Of a stretch of 9,598 nucleotides of DNA, positions 6,038 to 9,598 are shown one piece after another (the stretch's first letter is position 1; each line of letters opens with the position of its first letter). The position numbers and the translations under genes were made by a program. Source of the DNA: JABFRZ01 sp031413955 (lineage in GTDB: Bacteria > Planctomycetota > UBA1135 > GCA-002686595); assembly GCA_031413955.1 (NCBI GenBank), contig JANOGB010000171.1, positions 1-9,598 of the forward strand, given 5' to 3'. The notes under the pieces are model-generated. The model did no database searches. It saw nothing but the letters and a program-made list of their open reading frames with translations, and was not told the origin of the DNA.

Positions 6038-7149
6038 ATCTCCTCAATCGTCTGTTTTTCCTGGGGCGCGTCCGCCGCGCCCGCCGCGCCCTGGCGGAGG
6101 ACCCGACGCCGCGCAACTACCTGATGCTGGCCCAGCAATGCGCGCAGGCCGGCAAGACGGGCGATGCCCAGCGCACGTGCGTCGAGGGCTTGGCCGCCTT
6201 CCCGGAGAACATCCAGCTCTCGCGCTACCACCAGCGCACGCGCCGCGCCGAGCGCGAGCAGCGCCTGGCCGAGCTGCACCGCCAGCTCGCCCAGGCCCCG
6301 CGTGCGCCGCTGTGGCGCGAGCTGTGCGAGATCCTGATCGAGTCGGACGAACTCACGCGCGCGGAGGAGGAGCTCACGCGCTGGTTGGCGCGCGACCAGG
6401 ACCCCGAGGCGCGCTACCTGCTCGCGCGAGTCCTGCTCGCGCGCTTCTATGCCGACCGCGGGCGCGAGCAGGGCCGTAGCGCGCTGTCCGCTCTCGACAC
6501 GGCCATCGAGCACCTGCCCGGCGATCTGCGGCCGCTGCGCGCCAAGCTCGACCTCTTGACGCGCATCGGTGCCTGGAAGGACGCGCGGGATTGCGCCGCC
6601 CGGTGTCTCGCGGCCGAACCGGGGACGCTGGAGCTGGAAGGGCGCTATCGCACGCTCTCCGCGCGGGCCGAGGATGCACCGCCCTTCGAGCGCGCGCTGT
6701 ACGAGGTCGAGCGCACGGGCAGGCTGGCCGGCGAGGACAGCCTGGCGGAAGCGCGCACCTCGGCGGGCAGCGTGCAGGCGCTCCTGCGCGAGCTGGCGCT
6801 CCAGCCCGACGTCCAGGCCGTGCTCTACGTGCGCGGTTCGACGGCGCTCGTGCAAGGGCCCAAAGGCGCCACGGCCGAGCGCACTGCCCGTTCGGTGCAA
6901 TCGATCCTGGCCGGCTCGCGCGCGACGGCCCGCCGGCTCGGCCTGGGGCAGGTGTTCCAGATCCAGCTCGAGGGCTCGTTCGGGACGCTCTCGATCGCTC
7001 CTGGCGAGCAGGACGCGGGCGCAATCCTGTGCACCGGGCCGCTCGGGCGCTCGCGTGAGGAAGCCCTGCTCAGCATGGCGGGACTGAATGCCGCGACCGC
7101 TGCCGGAAGTTCCCGTGCCGCTCCCGGCGTAGCAGGAGTACAAGCATGA
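6034..7149 (+). CDS. TPR protein with a probable C-terminal roadblock/LC7 domain
   Basis: The 371-residue product opens with a hydrophobic-basic stretch (MNLLNRLFFLGRVRRARR), possibly an amphipathic membrane-binding helix. TPR-like helix pairs follow at about 28-60, 92-125, 126-162 and 166-198. Residues about 245-336 resemble a roadblock/LC7 domain: a first helix ending in ALQPDV, the strand QAVLYVRG, a short strand ALVQGPKG, a long helix SVQSILAGSRATARRLGLG, then the strands VFQIQLEGSFGTLSIAP and AGAILCTGP. The LEG-x-x-GTLSI strand pair is typical of stand-alone roadblock proteins. This domain call is by pattern, not by search. The tail (350-371) is low-complexity Ala/Gly. The start overlaps the previous stop by ATGA and has AAGGA 6 bases upstream; the stop overlaps the next start in the same way. 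A likely role is adaptor, with the roadblock part binding the GTPase or the other roadblock proteins. Confidence 0.85.
   Translation: MNLLNRLFFLGRVRRARRALAEDPTPRNYLMLAQQCAQAGKTGDAQRTCVEGLAAFPENIQLSRYHQRTRRAEREQRLAELHRQLAQAPRAPLWRELCEILIESDELTRAEEELTRWLARDQDPEARYLLARVLLARFYADRGREQGRSALSALDTAIEHLPGDLRPLRAKLDLLTRIGAWKDARDCAARCLAAEPGTLELEGRYRTLSARAEDAPPFERALYEVERTGRLAGEDSLAEARTSAGSVQALLRELALQPDVQAVLYVRGSTALVQGPKGATAERTARSVQSILAGSRATARRLGLGQVFQIQLEGSFGTLSIAPGEQDAGAILCTGPLGRSREEALLSMAGLNAATAAGSSRAAPGVAGVQA
7134..7138 (+). promoter_or_regulatory. Ribosome binding site for the divergent roadblock gene
   Basis: AGGAG lies 7 bases before the ATG at 7146, inside the end of the preceding gene. It supports a real start in the ATGA overlap, despite the short and unusual product. 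Confidence 0.65.
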
Positions 7150-7637
7150 TCGCCCTCCTCGAACCCCTCGCGCGTCTGCCCGGCGTCGCGTTCGTGCTCT
7201 TGATCTCCCACGACGGCGTGCCGATCGCGCACGTGCACGGATCCACGGACTCGACCCACGAGGAGAGTCTGGCGGCCCTGGCGGCCGCCTGGCTGAACGA
7301 CATCAGCCAGGCCGTGGCGCCACTCGGCTGGCACACGCCCGAGCGCGCTTGTCTGCGTGCAGCCCGCGGCACGCTCGTCCTGCGGCGCTCGGAAAGCGCT
7401 TGTCTCGTGGTGTGCCTCGGGCGTGAGACATCGCCCGAGGACGTGCGTCTGTCCATGGATGGCACGCTGGCCCGCATCGAGCGCGGCCGGCACGCACGGG
7501 CGCATGCCGATCATACTCCGCCGTCCAGCGGCCCGGCTTCCGAACCTGCGGCGCCGATTCCCTACCGCCAGGGCTCGACGCCGGTCGAAGAAGGCCTGAG
7601 CCCGGCCTCGCGCCCTGGGCATCCCCGGGGAAACTGA
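7146..7637 (+). CDS. Divergent roadblock/LC7-like protein with disordered tail
   Basis: The 163-residue product starts with the usual roadblock layout: helix LLEPLARLPGV (4-14), strand AFVLLISHDGVPIAHVHG (15-32), helix ESLAALAAAWLNDISQAV (40-57), strands ACLRAARGTLVLRRSESACLVVCLG (68-92), and helix SPEDVRLSMDGTLARIER (96-113). The remainder (about 114-163) is rich in Pro, Ser, Gly and His and likely disordered. Roadblock proteins bind small GTPases or each other as dimers. MglB, a GTPase-activating protein, is one example, and Myxococcus MglC is a second roadblock protein in the same circuit. This protein lacks the MglB signatures seen in the last gene of the operon, so an MglC-like or structural role is more likely than GAP activity. 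Three bases separate it from the GTPase gene. Confidence 0.8.
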   Translation: MIALLEPLARLPGVAFVLLISHDGVPIAHVHGSTDSTHEESLAALAAAWLNDISQAVAPLGWHTPERACLRAARGTLVLRRSESACLVVCLGRETSPEDVRLSMDGTLARIERGRHARAHADHTPPSSGPASEPAAPIPYRQGSTPVEEGLSPASRPGHPRGN

Positions 7638-7640
7638 ACC

Positions 7641-8804
7641 ATGGTCCAGATCAACTTCGCCCAGAAGTCCGTCAACCTGAAGGTCGTCTACTACGGACCT
7701 GGCATGTCCGGCAAGACGACCAATCTGGAGATCATCCACCAGCGCGCGCCCGAGGGCAACCGCGGCGATCTGACCAGCATCAGCACCGACGGCGACAGGA
7801 CGTTGTTCTTCGACTACATGCCGCTCGACCTGGGCACTGTGGCCGGGATGCGTACGGCCTTCCAGCTCTACACCGTGCCCGGCCAGGTCTACTACAACTC
7901 GACGCGCAAGCTGGTGCTGCAGGGCGTCGACGGGATCATCTTCATCGCCGACTCGTCGGCCTCGATGATCAACCAGAATCTCGAGTCGCTGCGCAACCTC
8001 GAGGAGAACCTGAACGAGTACGGGAAGAGTCTGGCCACGCTCCCGCACGCCATCCAGCTCAACAAGCGCGACCTGCCGGACGCCATGTCGGTGGAAGAGC
8101 TGGGACGCCTCCTGAATCCGCACAATGCGCCGATCTTCGAGGCCATCGCCAACTCGGGGCAGGGGGTCTTCCCGACGCTCAAGGCGCTGGCCGCAAGCGT
8201 GCTGAGGAACATCATGAACGAGAGCGGGCAGAAGGCTACCGCCTACCCGGCGCCGAACGCGCCGGCGCTCTCCGGTGCGCCCCAGGCCCGTCCCGGCGCT
8301 CCCATGCGTCCGCCCGCGCCGAGCCGCCCGTCGGCGCCGTTCGCGCCACCCGCTCATCCTCACGCGCCCCTGCCCGGGCCCGTGGGCCAGCCGAGCTATT
8401 CTCAGCACTCTGCACCGCCGCCGATGGCAGGTGGCTTCCATGCGGGCCAGCCCCACGCCGCACCACCCCAGCACATGCAGCACGCGCAGCACGCGCAGCA
8501 CGCGCAAGGCGGACTGCAGCTCGCTCAGCCAGGTGCACACTTGTCACAAACGCGCTCCCAGCCGCGCCCTGCCTTGCACCTTCCCGGTGCCAGGCCCGCG
8601 GCGCCTCCCGCTGCCGCTCCGCGTCCGACGCGAGCCGCGCCCGCCCCGGCTCCGGCTCAGGGCAAGGGCAAGGGGCGCGCCGCGCCCAAGGCGCGAGCTG
8701 CCGAGCCAGAGAAAAGCAAAGGCGGCAAGTTGACGCCGTTCCTGATCATGGGCGGAGCCTGCGTGGGGGCGGTCCTGGCCTGGGTGCTGATGAACGTTCT
8801 GTAG
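7641..8804 (+). CDS. mglA: MglA-type small Ras-like GTPase with Pro/Ala-rich linker and C-terminal membrane anchor
   Basis: Residues 1-195 are a complete MglA-family GTPase, the bacterial Ras-like switch that sets front-rear polarity in Myxococcus. Visible are the P-loop GPGMSGKTT (19-27), the switch I region with D52, R53 and T54, switch II TVPGQVYY (78-85), and the base-binding NKRD (141-144). R53 and Q82 fall at the same numbers as the intrinsic arginine finger and catalytic glutamine described for MglA, so GTP hydrolysis should be possible. Unlike ordinary MglA (about 195 residues), this protein has 387. A roughly 165-residue Pro/Ala-rich linker (197-362) includes HAQ repeats and a basic stretch (GKGKGRAAPKARAAEPEKSK, 341-360), followed by a hydrophobic segment of about 24 residues (364-387) at the very C terminus. 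That arrangement is a tail anchor with the GTPase domain in the cytoplasm. The symbol denotes family membership; orthology to Myxococcus mglA is not shown. Confidence 0.93.
   Translation: MVQINFAQKSVNLKVVYYGPGMSGKTTNLEIIHQRAPEGNRGDLTSISTDGDRTLFFDYMPLDLGTVAGMRTAFQLYTVPGQVYYNSTRKLVLQGVDGIIFIADSSASMINQNLESLRNLEENLNEYGKSLATLPHAIQLNKRDLPDAMSVEELGRLLNPHNAPIFEAIANSGQGVFPTLKALAASVLRNIMNESGQKATAYPAPNAPALSGAPQARPGAPMRPPAPSRPSAPFAPPAHPHAPLPGPVGQPSYSQHSAPPPMAGGFHAGQPHAAPPQHMQHAQHAQHAQGGLQLAQPGAHLSQTRSQPRPALHLPGARPAAPPAAAPRPTRAAPAPAPAQGKGKGRAAPKARAAEPEKSKGGKLTPFLIMGGACVGAVLAWVLMNVL
8472..8507 (+). repeat. Four tandem 9-base repeats (CACGCGCAG) in the GTPase linker
   Basis: The unit CACGCGCAG occurs at 8481-8489 and 8490-8498. 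One-or-two-base variants flank it: CACATGCAG at 8472-8480 and CACGCGCAA at 8499-8507. The repeat is in frame and encodes HMQ-HAQ-HAQ-HAQ within the disordered linker. The near-identity of the units suggests recent slippage, so copy number may vary between strains without breaking the frame. Confidence 0.9.
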
Positions 8805-8809
8805 AGGAG
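8804..8809 (+). promoter_or_regulatory. Ribosome binding site for mglB-like gene
   Basis: GAGGAG overlaps the last base of the GTPase stop codon and lies 9 bases before the ATG at 8819. It fixes that start and suggests efficient independent initiation of the last gene of the operon. Confidence 0.7.
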
Positions 8810-8818
8810 CGAATACAA

Positions 8819-9328
8819 ATGAGCCGAGAGCCCGTATCCCGCGACGAGAACCTGCGCAAGTCACGCCTCGTCTTCTACGAGAACGACATCCAGCGCCTGA
8901 ACGCCGAGATCGACACCTTCCTCGAGCTCTCGAAAGCGCGCTGCGCGCTGCTGGTCGACCGTGACGGACACCTGGTGACGCGCCGCGGCGAGCCCGTGCG
9001 CACCTCTGAAGACACAGTTTCGGCCCTGATCGCAGGCTCGTTCGCGGCCACGCGCGAGATGGCGCGCCTACTGGGCGAGAACGAATTCGCGATCCTGTTC
9101 CACCAGGGCACGCGCGACTCGATCCAGCTGCAGTTGATCGGCGAGCGCACGCTGCTCGCGACGCTCTTCGACGGACGCACGAACCTGGGGATGGTGCGCT
9201 TCTACGCTCAGGAAACGGGCGGCCGGATCGCGGATATCCTCACGGAGATCCACTCGCAGAACCGCAGCGCCGACCTCAACGCCGACTTCAGCAGCCGCGG
9301 GCAGGACGCCCTGGACAAGCTGTTCTGA
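8819..9328 (+). CDS. mglB: MglB-like roadblock/LC7 protein, probable regulator (GAP) of the MglA-type GTPase
   Basis: The 169-residue product has the length and layout of MglB, the roadblock-domain dimer that stimulates MglA GTP hydrolysis. Features resembling Myxococcus MglB as I remember it are the N-terminal LVFYENDIQRLNAEIDTFL (17-35), LLVDRDGHLVTRRGE (44-58), the helix TVSALIAGSFAATREMARLLGENEF (66-90), FHQGTRDSIQLQLIGER (94-110), and LFDGRTNLGMVRF (116-128). The short C-terminal motif DALDKLF (163-169) resembles the MglB C-terminal helix that contacts MglA. An N-terminal extension of about 13 polar residues precedes the domain. In Myxococcus mglB lies upstream of mglA; here it lies 14 bases downstream, last in the operon. 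Adjacency and matched families make the two products a likely interacting pair. GAP activity is inferred from family only. Confidence 0.88.
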   Translation: MSREPVSRDENLRKSRLVFYENDIQRLNAEIDTFLELSKARCALLVDRDGHLVTRRGEPVRTSEDTVSALIAGSFAATREMARLLGENEFAILFHQGTRDSIQLQLIGERTLLATLFDGRTNLGMVRFYAQETGGRIADILTEIHSQNRSADLNADFSSRGQDALDKLF

Positions 9329-9329
9329 C

Positions 9330-9360
9330 CCGCTCTTCGGGATGCACGGTGGCAGAGCGG
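9330..9360 (+). terminator. Possible weak hairpin terminator after the GTPase operon
   Basis: CCGCTCT (9330-9336) pairs perfectly with AGAGCGG (9354-9360) around a 17-base loop, starting two bases after the mglB-like stop. There is no T tract after it and the loop is long, so it is a poor intrinsic terminator. It might instead belong to the end of the neighbouring mobile element. Confidence 0.25.
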
Positions 9361-9399
9361 ATGCTGGGGCGCACGTCAGGATTGTGAGGTGAGGGGGGG

Positions 9400-9598
9400 T
9401 CATGCGGTCCCCCGGCGCTGGGCTCGGCGCGCCCAGAAGTCCTCGAAGCGGCCGCTGAGGTTGCAGCAGCGCAGGGCGATGATCGCGTCCGCCCCGGCGA
9501 CGGTCCAATGCATCCCGGCGCGCTTGCAGCGCGTTCCGATGGCCGTCTTGCAGCCGGCTTCGACGACGCCGGTCGAGGTACACAAGCCCGCGGCCCGG
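9400..9598 (-). CDS. Transposase, C-terminal part (probable ISKra4 family), continues past the window edge
   Basis: The minus-strand frame is open from the right edge to a TGA at 9400-9402 and gives about 65 residues. The sequence STGVVEAGCKTAIGTRCKRAG, then MHWTVAGADAIIALRCCNLSGRFEDFWARR, matches the C-terminal pattern of ISKra4-type DDE transposases (G-V-V-E-A-x-C-K-T ... R-x-K-x-x-G-M-x-W ... A-D-A-I-x-x-L-R ... R-F-x-x-x-W). The final catalytic glutamate of the DDE triad should be the one in VVEA. The first codon of the longest internal start is TTG, so the true start lies beyond the window. Family assignment rests on recalled motif pattern. The end after FWARRAQRR looks natural, so there is no sign of truncation at this side. 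Confidence 0.72.
   Translation of the reverse strand, partial: RAAGLCTSTGVVEAGCKTAIGTRCKRAGMHWTVAGADAIIALRCCNLSGRFEDFWARRAQRRGTA
9400..9598 (-). mobile_element. Edge of a probable ISKra4-type insertion sequence
   Basis: The transposase C terminus at the window edge implies an insertion sequence whose 3' end lies somewhere in 9329-9399, between the transposase stop and the mglB-like stop. Only one end is visible, so terminal inverted repeats and target duplication cannot be identified. Bases 9391-9397 form a run of seven Gs just outside the transposase stop. The listed extent covers only the supported coding part. Confidence 0.5.

Noticed and set aside
8472..8507. CRISPR-like array
   Set aside because: The 9-base units are directly contiguous with no spacers and are in frame inside a coding region.
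6825..8540. Long minus-strand open frame across the GTPase operon
   Set aside because: Runs opposite three supported plus-strand genes with good start signals; it is a GC-bias shadow.
9068..9583. Minus-strand frame spanning the mglB-like gene and the IS edge
   Set aside because: The transposase match is in a different frame, and this one overlaps the mglB-like gene antisense.

Overview
The window is GC-rich throughout and mostly coding, with short gaps and several stop/start overlaps. Gene content (TatC, CinA, a glycine-cleavage cluster, and an MglA/MglB-type GTPase with roadblock proteins) points to a Gram-negative-type environmental bacterium. A planctomycete or another deep-branching phylum with MglA-like GTPases (Myxococcota, Gemmatimonadota, Acidobacteriota) fits best. 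This assignment is an inference from style and gene content; no rRNA or marker gene is present to settle it.

Left region (1-2389, plus strand): bases 1-113 hold no gene I can support. Then come tatC (membrane receptor of the twin-arginine export pathway) and cinA (a fusion of the CinA N-terminal domain with a nicotinamide-nucleotide amidase domain), joined by a GTGA overlap. A tRNA-Gln(UUG) gene with encoded CCA follows.

Middle region (2419-4686, minus strand): gcvT, gcvH and a lipoate/octanoate protein transferase, each separated by 12 bases. They supply the aminomethyl transferase, the lipoyl carrier and a likely lipoyl-attachment enzyme of the glycine cleavage system. The P-protein is not in the window. 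The cluster converges on the tRNA gene and diverges, across 289 bases, from the next operon.

Right region (4976-9328, plus strand): the most interesting part. Five tightly packed genes encode (1) a single-pass membrane protein with TPR-like helices on both sides of the membrane segment, (2) a TPR protein ending in a probable roadblock/LC7 domain, (3) a divergent roadblock protein with a disordered tail, (4) an MglA-type small GTPase with a long Pro/Ala-rich linker and a C-terminal membrane segment, and (5) an MglB-type roadblock protein. Genes 1-2 and 2-3 overlap by ATGA, 3-4 are 3 bases apart and 4-5 are 14 apart. I infer a membrane-tethered GTPase switch with its own regulator and scaffold proteins, built from parts of the Myxococcus polarity system but arranged differently.

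At the right edge (9400-9598, minus strand) is the C-terminal end of a probable ISKra4-type transposase, which continues beyond the window.
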